DNA from: Aerococcus urinaeequi
GTDB lineage: Bacteria > Bacillota > Bacilli > Lactobacillales > Aerococcaceae
Length of the DNA: 64,000 nt
Assembly (NCBI RefSeq): GCF_001543205.1
Contig: NZ_CP014162.1
Span: 496,001-560,000, forward strand
Reading direction: 5' to 3'
In this document: positions 7,621 to 15,993 of the stretch, piece by piece
How positions within the stretch are numbered: the stretch's first letter is position 1
Layout: every line of letters starts with the position of its first letter
Notes under the pieces: generated by a model
What the model was told of the DNA's origin: nothing
Seen by the model: the letters and a program-made list of their open reading frames with translations, nothing else
Database searches by the model: none
Position numbers and translations under genes: made by a program

Positions 7621-8655
7621 TTAAACTAATCCTTCTTCAGTTAATGCTGTTTGATAGTTTACTAGGGCTAAGAATTCTTCTAGTGTGATTTCATATTGGG
7701 CGATATATTGTGCAGCTTCTACACCGACATATCGGTAGTGCCATGGCTCAAAGCTATACCCCGTTACCTGCTCTTTCCCTTGTGGGTATCGTAAAATAAA
7801 GCCATAATCTTGGGCATTTTCTGCGAGCCATTGAGCTGATGGTTGGTCTGCATAAGCCTCATCTAAACTGCCACCTATACCTGTCCATTCAGTTCCTAAC
7901 CAGTCAAAGGCTAGTCCAGTTGAATGTTCACTGGCTTCTGCTGGGGCAAAATAAGCATTTGTTAGGTCACGCGCTTCTGATTCTGAATAGCCTTGAGCTA
8001 AGTAATCTTGAAAACCATTCTCCACATTTTGTGCTTGATATGCAATGGTCCGGTGAGCAGAAATTGTCGACAGGGTATACCCGGCACTTGCTGCTGCATC
8101 AATCAAAGCAGTATAAGCATCTGTAATCGCTGCGTTATAGGGTTTACCTGAATTTGCATAAGCAAAATCCATCACTGGTTCGGTAAGTAATGGGTTAAGT
8201 TTATTGACTAATTGATATTGTGCTGAATCTACATCAACTTCTTTAGGTAGGTCTGTCAGCAACTGGGCCATGGCTGCAGTTTCGTCCAGTTCCAGCGTAG
8301 CAGCTACATTTGTTGCGATATCCTTCACAGAATAAGTTTGGATGTCATCTGCATAGTCGGCTGAAAATTCGGCCATTTGACTGGCTTCTTCATCGGTTGT
8401 GGCGTTTGATGCGACTGGCGTGGTGATGGTTTCTGTCAACTCAGCTTTACGTGCTTCAGCTCTTTTCTCATCATCTGAAGAGGCTGCAGAGGCACTTTCT
8501 TCGGTGGTTTTTGTATCTGTAGGCTGGTTTGTGGTGGTTTCTGTTTCGGCGTTGGTCTTACTGTAGCTGATATCATAGGCAGCAAGCGCTAGAATAAAGG
8601 CCAAGACGATGGCGATGTAGGCCTTGTTAAAGTGGTTCATGTTAATTTTTGACAC
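7621..8655 (-). CDS. D-alanyl-D-alanine carboxypeptidase, VanY/M15B family
   Basis: The 344-residue protein has one N-terminal membrane anchor (residues about 11-28), then a low-complexity Thr/Glu/Ser linker to about residue 95, then the M15B peptidase domain. Zinc-site motifs are S242-E-H244 with D251 (SEHSTGLAFD), and E303-P-W-H306. Such enzymes remove the terminal D-Ala from peptidoglycan stem peptides outside the membrane. The start is GTG at 8653-8655, because AAGGAG lies 8 nt upstream; the ATG at 8640 would be too far from it. It is a single gene on the minus strand, divergent from proB. Confidence 0.88.
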   Translation of the reverse strand: MSKINMNHFNKAYIAIVLAFILALAAYDISYSKTNAETETTTNQPTDTKTTEESASAASSDDEKRAEARKAELTETITTPVASNATTDEEASQMAEFSADYADDIQTYSVKDIATNVAATLELDETAAMAQLLTDLPKEVDVDSAQYQLVNKLNPLLTEPVMDFAYANSGKPYNAAITDAYTALIDAAASAGYTLSTISAHRTIAYQAQNVENGFQDYLAQGYSESEARDLTNAYFAPAEASEHSTGLAFDWLGTEWTGIGGSLDEAYADQPSAQWLAENAQDYGFILRYPQGKEQVTGYSFEPWHYRYVGVEAAQYIAQYEITLEEFLALVNYQTALTEEGLV

Positions 8656-8717
8656 TTAAGTCACTCCTTGTTTTTCCCATTTGTCTATATCCCTGCCTAA
8701 AAATCGCAGGTCCTCTA

Positions 8718-8726
8718 TGCTATAAT
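8718..8726 (+). promoter_or_regulatory. Extended -10 promoter of proBA
   Basis: TG-C-TATAAT at 8718-8726 gives an extended -10 element. No good -35 hexamer is seen. A short A/T-rich hairpin lies between it and the proB start. Confidence 0.55.
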
Positions 8727-8806
8727 AACAGAGTGAGATTTCAATTAGATTAAAAAAAAGTAAAACTACTTTTAATATACAAAATTTTTAGATGAGGATG
8801 AATGAG

Positions 8807-9610
8807 ATGAATCGTGAAGGAATTTTAAGCGCGGAGAGAATTGTTGTGAAAATCGGGACACATTCTCTTTTGAATAGTCAAAATCAGATTAATTATAACC
8901 GAATTGACCGCCTAGCTTTGGCCCTTTCTACCTTAATTCAAGAGGGTAAGGAAGTAATCCTTGTAACCTCGGGTGCGATTGGTGTTGGTTCTGTCAAAAT
9001 GGGCTTAACTAGCCGACCTACCGATATGGCATCACAGCAAGCGACTGCCGCTGTTGGACAAGTAGCTTTAATGAATTTATATAGTCGGTCGTTTAACTAC
9101 TACAGCCAATTTATCGGGCAAATCTTGTTAACACGGGACATTATCGACTTCCCGGATTCTTACAACAACTACAAAAATGCCATGAATGCCTTATTAGGTC
9201 AAAAAATCTTACCCATTATCAATGAAAACGATGCGGTAGCGGTTGATGAAATGGACCACCAAACTCGTTTTGGTGACAACGATACCCTATCTGCCTTGGT
9301 TGCTTCGACGATGGACGCGGACTTGTTGATATTCCTAACAGATGTAGACGGCTTTTATGATGACAATCCGAAGCGAAATCCTGATGCGGTTCGCTTTGAT
9401 GTCTTGCATGAGGTGACTGACGATTTAATGGATATGGCTAAGGGTGATGTTTCGGCTTTTTCAACTGGTGGAATGGAAACGAAATTAACAGCTGCTAATG
9501 AGTCTTTAAAATCCGGACAAATGACGGTGATTATGTCATCTGAAGACCCTATGCAGATTTTAGACTTAGTTAAAGGCGATTCAATTGGGACACTTTTCAT
9601 GCCAAAATAA
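8807..9610 (+). CDS. proB: Glutamate 5-kinase ProB (short form)
   Basis: ProB phosphorylates glutamate with ATP in the first step of proline synthesis. At 267 residues it is the short form: an amino-acid kinase domain without the C-terminal PUA domain of E. coli ProB, as is common in lactic acid bacteria. Motifs include VVKIGTHSLL, LVTSGAIGVG, INENDAVAVDE, FGDNDTLSA, LLIFLTDVDGFY and FSTGGMETKLTAA. The start at 8807 is chosen over in-frame ATGs at 8792 and 8798, because GAGGAT lies 6-8 nt upstream of it and nothing suitable precedes the others. proA follows after 92 bp. Confidence 0.92.
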   Translation: MNREGILSAERIVVKIGTHSLLNSQNQINYNRIDRLALALSTLIQEGKEVILVTSGAIGVGSVKMGLTSRPTDMASQQATAAVGQVALMNLYSRSFNYYSQFIGQILLTRDIIDFPDSYNNYKNAMNALLGQKILPIINENDAVAVDEMDHQTRFGDNDTLSALVASTMDADLLIFLTDVDGFYDDNPKRNPDAVRFDVLHEVTDDLMDMAKGDVSAFSTGGMETKLTAANESLKSGQMTVIMSSEDPMQILDLVKGDSIGTLFMPK

Positions 9611-9702
9611 GCGAATCCAATAGCCTTTCTTAAGATAAATGGTTATAATAAATGAATACAATGAGAAAATGCTCATAATTCTAATGTAATGGAGGTACAG
9701 AC

Positions 9703-10971
9703 ATGATTGATGCACAAGGTTTAGTGAATCTTGGTAAAGCTGCAAAGGTGGCTTCACGAGAATTAGGCAAGTTGCCAAGCCAACAAAAAAATGCAGCTTT
9801 ACTAGCAATGGCCAAGTCTTTACGGGATAACCAAGCGGCTATTTTAGCGGCTAACCAGGCCGATATTGAAAATACACGAGAGGCTGGTCGACGCCCCGAA
9901 AGCTTTATTGAACGCATGACCTTAACTGAAATCCGGATTGACGATATGGCCGCTGGTTTTGAAAAGGTGGCGAATTTGCCGGATATTATCGGGCAAACGG
10001 ATGAAATGTGGTTTACTGAAGATGGCATTGAGATTGGGAAGAAACGTGTACCACTTGGGGTTATTGGGATTATTTTCGAATCACGCCCAAATGTAACAGC
10101 AGATGCTACTGCCCTAACCTTTAAAGCCGGTAATGCGGTCATTTTACGTGGGGGTAGCGAAACGATTCAATCCAATTTGGCTATTATTGAAGCCATTAAA
10201 GCTGGTTTATCAGAAGCTGGCGTAACAACCGATGCGGTCAACTTGATCGACAATCCTGACCGGGTTTTAGCGACTCAATTTATGCAGATGAACCAATACT
10301 TGGATGTGTTAATTCCACGTGGTGGTGCATCCTTAATTCAAAATGTCGTGAAAAATGCGACTGTGCCAACGATTGAGACCGGTATTGGAAACGACCACCT
10401 GTACGTGCACGAAGCGGCTGATTTAGAAAAGGCTTTAGCCATTTTGAAAAATGGGAAGCTGCAGCGGGTTTCAGTATGTAACGCTTTAGAAAATCTACTA
10501 GTCGACGAAAAAGTCGCGGAAGCCTTTTTGCCACAAATTGTTGAATCCTTTAAAGCAGACAAGGTCGTGGTGCACGGAGACCAAAGAACGCGGGAAATCT
10601 TGCAAGGGAAAATCGATATCTTACCTGTAAATGAGGAAGATTATGCGACGGAATTCTTGGCTTATGAAATTGCGATCAAGGTGACTTCTGGCTACAATGA
10701 AGCGGTTGAACATATCCAAACTTATTCATCTGCCCATACGGAAGTGATTGTAACCCAAGACTACTCTATAGCTCGTCAATTCGTGGATGATATTGATGCT
10801 GCTGCAGTGGTTGTTAATGCCTCATCTCGCTTTACAGATGGCGATAAATTTGGTTTCGGTGGCGAAATTGGGATTTCAACTCAGAAATTGCATGCCCGCG
10901 GACCAATGGGTATTGAAGCTTTAACGACTTATAAATATGTGATTTATGGCGACGGGCAAATCCGTCAGTAA
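9703..10971 (+). CDS. proA: Gamma-glutamyl phosphate reductase ProA
   Basis: ProA reduces gamma-glutamyl phosphate with NADPH to glutamate semialdehyde, the second step of proline synthesis. The 422-residue length is normal. Aldehyde-dehydrogenase-superfamily features include GVIGIIFESRPNVTADA, the substrate-binding stretch LIPRGGASLI, the catalytic cysteine in RVSVCNALENLL and the C-terminal FGGEIGISTQKLHARGPMG. GGAGG precedes the ATG. It is probably cotranscribed with proB and is closed by a terminator at 10995. Confidence 0.95.
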   Translation: MIDAQGLVNLGKAAKVASRELGKLPSQQKNAALLAMAKSLRDNQAAILAANQADIENTREAGRRPESFIERMTLTEIRIDDMAAGFEKVANLPDIIGQTDEMWFTEDGIEIGKKRVPLGVIGIIFESRPNVTADATALTFKAGNAVILRGGSETIQSNLAIIEAIKAGLSEAGVTTDAVNLIDNPDRVLATQFMQMNQYLDVLIPRGGASLIQNVVKNATVPTIETGIGNDHLYVHEAADLEKALAILKNGKLQRVSVCNALENLLVDEKVAEAFLPQIVESFKADKVVVHGDQRTREILQGKIDILPVNEEDYATEFLAYEIAIKVTSGYNEAVEHIQTYSSAHTEVIVTQDYSIARQFVDDIDAAAVVVNASSRFTDGDKFGFGGEIGISTQKLHARGPMGIEALTTYKYVIYGDGQIRQ

Positions 10972-10994
10972 TCACCATACGATAACAGAAACGT

Positions 10995-11027
10995 GCGTAC
11001 TGGATGATCCTATCTGGTACGCTTTTT
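10995..11027 (+). terminator. Terminator after proA
   Basis: GCGTAC pairs with GTACGC, extended inward by TGGAT/ATCTG with wobbles, followed by T5. Confidence 0.75.
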
Positions 11028-11029
11028 CG

Positions 11030-11038
11030 TGGTATAAT
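11030..11038 (+). promoter_or_regulatory. Extended -10 promoter of the asparaginase gene
   Basis: TG-G-TATAAT directly follows the proA terminator and lies 31 bp before the ATG at 11070. Confidence 0.6.
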
Positions 11039-11069
11039 GGGCGTAAATATTTTTAATAAGGAGCATTTC

Positions 11070-12068
11070 ATGACCAAGCGCGTTTTATTTATACTGACTG
11101 GTGGGACCATTTCGGCTCAAGATTCTGACCATGGACTTGTTGCTGGGACCATCAACCAAGAACTAACTGAAATTCTAGCGTCTTCTGGATTAGACTTTAC
11201 TTATCATGCAGTCAACCTGTTGTCTATCGATTCAACTAATATGCAACCGAAAAATTGGCTACAGATGGCCCAAGTGATCCAGGACCAATACGAAACCTAT
11301 GACGGATTTGTTATAGTTCACGGGACAGATACCATGGCTTACGGCGCTGCTGCCCTATCTTACCTGGTTCAAAATAGCGCCAAACCGATTGTCTTTACTG
11401 GGTCTCAAGTGCCCCTGTCAAAAATTGGCAACGATGGCGTGAAAAATATTCTAGACGCTGTAACCTATGCCATTTCTGACCAAGCTTACGCTATATCAAT
11501 TGTATTCCATGGAGAAGTTTTGCTGGGCACCCGGTCACGCAAAGTACGGTCTCGGTCTTACCAAGCTTTTCAAACCATAGATTTCGCCAACCGGGCAGTT
11601 GTCCGGTCACAAAGGGTTTTACCTATCTTAAACCAATCTAGTGATTTAGGGCCAGTTAAATTCTACAACCAACTGAATCCGCGCGTGGGTTTGATTAAAT
11701 TAACTCCCGGCCTTCCAGCTCAAGTCATTGAAGCCTATTGTAACTTGGTGGATGTCATCGTTATTGAAGGTTTTGGGATTGGTGGGATTCCGCAATTAAC
11801 CGCTCTCGATTATGCAGGGCAAATTCGGGCAGCCGTTAACCAAGGAAAATATGTGATTTTAACCACGCAGGTCCCGATGGAAGGGTCTGATTATGAGGTC
11901 TATGCAGTTGGTCAGTCAATTCTAGGGGAAAAGCATATTATTGAAACAGCCAATATCACCAGCGAAGCCCTAGTCATGAAGGCTATGTGGGCACTTGGGA
12001 ATTCGGAAGATTTTGACCAGTTCAAAGCTATGATTCAACGTCCCGTTGATTATGACTATCTGAAGTAG
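11070..12068 (+). CDS. ansA: L-asparaginase, type I (AnsA-like)
   Basis: The enzyme hydrolyses L-asparagine to aspartate and ammonia. At 332 residues and without a signal peptide it looks like the cytoplasmic type I form. The two active-site motifs are intact: TGGTIS (10-15) with the nucleophilic Thr13, and HGTDTMA (84-90) with the Thr-Asp pair. The frame is open from 11004, but the ATG at 11070 is chosen because AAGGAG lies 7 nt upstream and the longer version would begin at the promoter. It has its own promoter and terminator. Confidence 0.9.
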   Translation: MTKRVLFILTGGTISAQDSDHGLVAGTINQELTEILASSGLDFTYHAVNLLSIDSTNMQPKNWLQMAQVIQDQYETYDGFVIVHGTDTMAYGAAALSYLVQNSAKPIVFTGSQVPLSKIGNDGVKNILDAVTYAISDQAYAISIVFHGEVLLGTRSRKVRSRSYQAFQTIDFANRAVVRSQRVLPILNQSSDLGPVKFYNQLNPRVGLIKLTPGLPAQVIEAYCNLVDVIVIEGFGIGGIPQLTALDYAGQIRAAVNQGKYVILTTQVPMEGSDYEVYAVGQSILGEKHIIETANITSEALVMKAMWALGNSEDFDQFKAMIQRPVDYDYLK

Positions 12069-12076
12069 AAAAATAA

Positions 12077-12119
12077 CAGGTGTACCTTTTTGATCTAATT
12101 GGGTGCACCTGCTTTATTT
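12077..12119 (+). terminator. Terminator after the asparaginase gene
   Basis: Ten-bp stem CAGGTGTACC with GGGTGCACCTG, followed by a T-rich tail. Confidence 0.8.
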
Positions 12120-12161
12120 ATTTGGGTATTTTTTTTGATCGATTTAGATTTATTGGTAGCT

Positions 12162-12379
12162 TTATCCGTATTTATTTCCTTGCCTGTCTTCATAAGTGTA
12201 AGAACGAACCATGTATAATTCTTTATCGTATCCTGGTACATAATTAGGTGATGCACAAATACCATTTTCGTCAACCTTATTTGAATATTCACTTTGCAGA
12301 TGTTGTTGTAAGTCCTTATGATGAGAATTATACAGCAAAAAGATAACGGTTTTAATAGTGGTTTGTATTCTTTTACACA
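12162..12379 (-). pseudogene. Unidentified gene remnant
   Basis: An open minus-strand frame of about 70 codons ends with YVPGYDKELYMVRSYTYEDR and a glycine before its stop. There is no convincing ribosome site: the only candidate start is a TTG lying next to the terminator of the upstream oxidoreductase gene. The adjacent frame stays open into a lysine-rich tail, as a frameshift would produce. I do not recognise the family. The rest of the 430-bp stretch 12069-12498 holds two terminators and no other gene. Confidence 0.3.
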
Positions 12380-12412
12380 AAGAAAAAGAGCTGAATTTGT
12401 GATTTTCAGCTC
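12379..12412 (-). terminator. Terminator after the luciferase-like gene
   Basis: Eight-bp stem GAGCTGAA/TTCAGCTC followed on the minus strand by T5CT3. Confidence 0.8.
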
Positions 12413-12498
12413 CTTGTAATTTTATATATTCATAATGTTAGATTGCAATCGTTGATTTAAACTAGTTGTTTTTCGAATTTTTTTCAATTCAGGAATCA

Positions 12499-13584
12499 CT
12501 AGTTTTTCTTAGTATATTTCTTCACTTCAGGAATGACCTTTTCACCTAGTAAATCAATGGTCCGTTTGATTTTATCTATCGGAACGCCACCCATATCAAT
12601 TTGGCCGATATACCGGTCCATACCATAGACTTCATATTGGTAGATCAATTTATCAACAATCATTTCTGGACTTCCTGCCATCATGGTGTCTTGAACCGAC
12701 CGGGCTTGTGCAAATTGTTGTTTAGGGAAAATAGACCCATTTGAATGTAAGAATGATGATTTTACATGGGGGTAGAATTCCGCCAAAGCTTCTTGACCTG
12801 TAGGGGCAATATACATAGGGCTAGCTGTAGTTAAAGGATAGGTTGTTGGGTCTATACCTAGATTGGCTAATTCTTCATGATAGGCCTCTACAGCCGGATA
12901 AAAGGCCATAGCTGGTCCAGCCAAAGTAGTTAGGACCATCGGGATACCCGCACGTCCTGCTTTCACTGCAGAAGCGGGTGATCCACCAACCCCGCGCCAA
13001 ATTGGAATGAAGTTGTCTTTTGGTTTAGGGTAAATTTCCGCCTGGTTTAAACGGTGGCGGAATTGCCCTTCCCAAGAGATTTTTTCACCCTTTTCAACTT
13101 GCTGGTTGATGTAATTTAATAATTCAAATTTTTCTTCGAACAATTCTTCATAGTTGCGTAATTCATAACCTAATAGTTCAAATAAACCAATTCGAGAGGC
13201 ACGACCACCTACTAATTCAACTCGACCGTCAGAAATTAAATCTAAAGTAGCGAAGTTTTCGTAAATTCGAACCGGGTCAGATGTCGACACAACAGTTGAT
13301 GAAGAGGATAATTTAATCTTACTCGTCGCTTGGGCAATAGCCCCTAAAATGACTGCATGGGCTTGAGAGACAAAATGCTCTTGGTGAGATTCACCAAGGG
13401 CAAAAATATCTAAGCCTGCTTGTTCAGCGTGCTGAGCTGTTTCGATTAATTCTTGAACTCTTTTTTGTTCCCCTACCCCTTGGTTGGTATGTGGGTTGGG
13501 GGCATAATCACCTAAAGAATACAGGCCAAATTGCAAGCCTTCATTTGGTTTAAAACCAAACTTCTCTTTCATTGTTGTCATCAT
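12499..13584 (-). CDS. LLM-class (luciferase-like) flavin-dependent oxidoreductase
   Basis: This 361-residue protein follows the bacterial luciferase-like monooxygenase pattern: an early GLYSLGDYAPNPHTNQ, AEQAGLDIFALGESHQEHF, STSDPVRIYENFATLD, then SDGRVELVGGRASRIG and PIWRGVGGSPASAVKAG. Members use reduced FMN or F420; in this phylum FMN is expected. The physiological substrate is unknown. Two ATGs are adjacent; the second (13581) is slightly better spaced from GGAG. It is transcribed alone from a promoter at 13625-13653. Confidence 0.85.
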   Translation of the reverse strand: MMTTMKEKFGFKPNEGLQFGLYSLGDYAPNPHTNQGVGEQKRVQELIETAQHAEQAGLDIFALGESHQEHFVSQAHAVILGAIAQATSKIKLSSSSTVVSTSDPVRIYENFATLDLISDGRVELVGGRASRIGLFELLGYELRNYEELFEEKFELLNYINQQVEKGEKISWEGQFRHRLNQAEIYPKPKDNFIPIWRGVGGSPASAVKAGRAGIPMVLTTLAGPAMAFYPAVEAYHEELANLGIDPTTYPLTTASPMYIAPTGQEALAEFYPHVKSSFLHSNGSIFPKQQFAQARSVQDTMMAGSPEMIVDKLIYQYEVYGMDRYIGQIDMGGVPIDKIKRTIDLLGEKVIPEVKKYTKKN

Positions 13585-13624
13585 TATTCTCCGTTCATTT
13601 TTGAATATTTTTTTAGATAGCTCT

Positions 13625-13653
13625 ATTATAATTTCAAATCCGAATTAACACAA
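13625..13653 (-). promoter_or_regulatory. Promoter of the luciferase-like gene
   Basis: TTGTGT (13648-13653), a 17-bp spacer and TATAAT (13625-13630) on the minus strand. Confidence 0.7.
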
Positions 13654-13734
13654 GATTTTAGCTTACAATTTGTTAGTTAGGAAACTTTCTGTTAGTAAGA
13701 CACCATTCATTTTCCAATCAGACGAATAAAGACC

Positions 13735-14163
13735 TTATTTATTGAAATCGAACAAGTTCAAGCCGGTTTCTGCTTCGTCTTTAGACCGTTCCACTTCACC
13801 AGAAATCATATGAACAAAAATTTCACCGGTACCTGAAATAATGGCTTCGTTCAAGTGACCACCAACTACTGACCCATCTGCACGACCAAATGTAGCATGT
13901 AGGTGGTTATATTGTTCGCCGTCCATCATCGACATATTGCCATTCAATGAAGTTAACTCTAACTCTTCACTTAATTCGTTAGGACTGTATGAACGCTCTG
14001 CCACATTGTATAGGCTGTATTTCACCTGGTCACAAGCGCCAATCCCTTGAACAGTTGCTAAAGATATTTTCTCACGCTTAGCTAATTCTGCCAAGGTAGT
14101 AATAATCTCTTCGCCTCTATCAAGTCGTACAACTAACACATCACCAAATCGTCTATAATCCAT
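13735..14163 (-). CDS. PPC (DUF296) domain protein
   Basis: The 142-residue protein consists of one PPC/DUF296 domain. Diagnostic features are an N-terminal VVRLDRGEEIITTLAELAKR, VQGIGACDQVKYSLY, a central HLHATFGRADGSVVGGHL with the conserved histidines, and a terminal strand. In plants this domain is joined to AT-hook DNA-binding motifs; bacterial single-domain versions are trimeric proteins of unclear function. AGGAG lies about 10 nt before the ATG. It is a single gene; no promoter was confidently seen in the 140 bp upstream. Confidence 0.85.
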   Translation of the reverse strand: MDYRRFGDVLVVRLDRGEEIITTLAELAKREKISLATVQGIGACDQVKYSLYNVAERSYSPNELSEELELTSLNGNMSMMDGEQYNHLHATFGRADGSVVGGHLNEAIISGTGEIFVHMISGEVERSKDEAETGLNLFDFNK

Positions 14164-14306
14164 TCGTACATTCTCCTTTGCCGAAATTCACAAGTTATTT
14201 TACTTCTCCGACTAGGATAACACACTTAGAATCAAAAGCATTATCAAAAGCCATACCAAAAACCAATCGAAATCCCTGGCCGTCTTGACTAAACCGATTC
14301 GCAAGC

Positions 14307-14340
14307 GCAAAAAAAGAGATAGACCCGAAAGCCTATCCCT
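14307..14340 (-). terminator. Terminator of polysaccharide block 1
   Basis: Nine-bp stem GGGATAGGC/GTCTATCTC with two wobbles, followed by T7 on the minus strand, directly after cpsD. Confidence 0.85.
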
Positions 14341-14354
14341 TAGTTTGAAATCTA

Positions 14355-15086
14355 TTATTTGCTTGTTTCGCTTTGACCATAACCATAACCGTAGCCTAAT
14401 TTATTGGCATCTTCACCGTTATATACGGCACCGATCACGTTGGCGTTCACCACGTCCAATAAATCTTTTGTTTTGCGTACTTCGTTTTTGTTAGCAATTC
14501 CTGAACGCACAACCACAATCACGCCATCTACACGCGTTGCAACAACTTGTGCATCAGTAACAGCTAGAATTGGTGGTGTATCAAAAATAACTAAGTCAAA
14601 CATTTCTTCTAATTCGCCGATTAATTCAGCCATACGGTTTGAACCTAATAGTTCAGACGGGTTTGGCGGAATTGGACCAGCTGCTAAAATGTAAATATTT
14701 GCATCTGCAACATAGTTTACAGTATCCATGATGTTTGCATCACGGTCTGTTAGTAAACTTGTCAAACCAACAGTTGTGTTGATATTGAATGTTTTGGCTA
14801 CTGTTGGTTTACGTAAATCAGCGTCTACTAATAAGACACGCAAGCCTTGTTGCGCCATTACAGCAGCAATATTGGCTGTAACAGTTGATTTACCTTCCCA
14901 AACACCAGATGATGTGAACATGATTGATTTAAAATCATGGTCAACCATTGAGAATTGGATATTCGTACGGATTTGACGGAACGATTCAGAAATGACGTCA
15001 TTTGGTTGCGTAACAGTAATTAAACTAGCGCCTCGGCGTTGTTCTGCATTCATCTTGTCAAAATGTTTTCTTTTATTCTTAAACAA
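14355..15086 (-). CDS. cpsD: Capsule/EPS bacterial tyrosine autokinase (CpsD/Wze type)
   Basis: CpsD-type BY-kinases control polysaccharide chain length together with their membrane activator CpsC and phosphatase CpsB. The 243-residue protein has Walker A GVWEGKST (61-68), Walker A' LLVDADLR (85-92), Walker B LVIFDTPP, and a C-terminal tyrosine cluster GYGYGYG, the expected autophosphorylation site. VW replaces the more usual PG/PS in the P-loop. The start is TTG at 15084-15086: a perfect AGGAGG lies 7 nt upstream. It follows cpsC by 11 bp and ends the operon. Confidence 0.9.
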   Translation of the reverse strand: MFKNKRKHFDKMNAEQRRGASLITVTQPNDVISESFRQIRTNIQFSMVDHDFKSIMFTSSGVWEGKSTVTANIAAVMAQQGLRVLLVDADLRKPTVAKTFNINTTVGLTSLLTDRDANIMDTVNYVADANIYILAAGPIPPNPSELLGSNRMAELIGELEEMFDLVIFDTPPILAVTDAQVVATRVDGVIVVVRSGIANKNEVRKTKDLLDVVNANVIGAVYNGEDANKLGYGYGYGQSETSK

Positions 15087-15097
15087 AATTGAACCTC

Positions 15098-15853
15098 CTA
15101 GACACGACGACGGTTTCTAGAACCATCTTTGACTGCATTACCTTTGAAGCGCGTATCTTCAACTTTACTTTTGTCCATTTGTGGAATAGTTCCTAATAAA
15201 GTCCAACCAAGCTCTTCAACGATATCACTGCTCTTAACTGAATTATCTAACATTGCATTTACTAATTGTAATACAACACCGACAATCAATCCTAATAATG
15301 CACCAATGATGATGTTTAAAATCACGTTTGGTGAAGTTGGCGATTGACCAGGTTCAGCTGGGGTTACAATCGAAACGTTCTCTATTTGTAACACTTGTTG
15401 TACAACTTCAGAGAAAGATACAGCAATTGCGTTGGCTAAGTTAGCAGCAACATACGGTGATTCATTTTCTACAGAAATGGTAAATAGTAATGAATCTGAA
15501 TCCATAGAAACTGTAACGTTTTCTGCTAATTCAGTAGCCGTCATACCTTCTGCTTCAGGTACCTCTGCAATGGCGGGATCAAGCACTAATGGACGGCTTA
15601 CCAATGATTGGTAAGTGTTTAAAAGTGTCAAGTTCGCTTGTAGGCCTGATTGAGTGATTGTATTTTCTGTAGTAGCGGTAGCAGCGTTATTCACAACAAT
15701 ATCTGTCGTAGATGTATATTTTGGTGTCATTAAGAAAAATGTCACTAAAGCTGCTAATACAATCCCAATAACAGTGGTTGAAATAATCTTCCAAATATTC
15801 GCAGTAAGAATATTCAGTATCTCAATTAAAGAGATTTCTTGGGTGTCGTTCAT
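15098..15853 (-). CDS. cpsC: Capsule chain-length regulator / kinase activator (CpsC/Wzd type)
   Basis: The 251-residue Wzz-domain protein has two membrane helices (IISTTVIGIVLAALVTFFLM near residues 23-43 and VILNIIIGALLGLIVGVVLQ near 170-190) around an extracellular loop. A proline-containing SPTSPN motif precedes the second helix. Proteins of this class activate the CpsD kinase and set polymer length. The start at 15853 is chosen because GAGGAGG lies 5 nt upstream; an in-frame TTG at 15871 has no ribosome site. About 140 bp separates it from the dehydratase gene. Confidence 0.9.
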   Translation of the reverse strand: MNDTQEISLIEILNILTANIWKIISTTVIGIVLAALVTFFLMTPKYTSTTDIVVNNAATATTENTITQSGLQANLTLLNTYQSLVSRPLVLDPAIAEVPEAEGMTATELAENVTVSMDSDSLLFTISVENESPYVAANLANAIAVSFSEVVQQVLQIENVSIVTPAEPGQSPTSPNVILNIIIGALLGLIVGVVLQLVNAMLDNSVKSSDIVEELGWTLLGTIPQMDKSKVEDTRFKGNAVKDGSRNRRRV

Positions 15854-15993
15854 CTCGTCCTCCTCGAGCAAATATAATGCACATTATTTACTTCCTATTT
15901 GAATATAATATCATAACTATGTCAGTCTACCATACCAGTTTTTAAATTTTCAATAAGATATTGTGATTCCTAGTATTTTTCACTTGATTCTCA

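Noticed and set aside
11004-11069. Longer N-terminus of the asparaginase
   Set aside because: The extra 22 codons overlap the proA terminator and the promoter, and a good ribosome site precedes the ATG at 11070.
12095-12292. 65-codon lysine-rich frame as a real gene
   Set aside because: No ribosome site, and it runs through the asparaginase terminator. It is better explained as an alternative frame of the remnant at 12162-12379.
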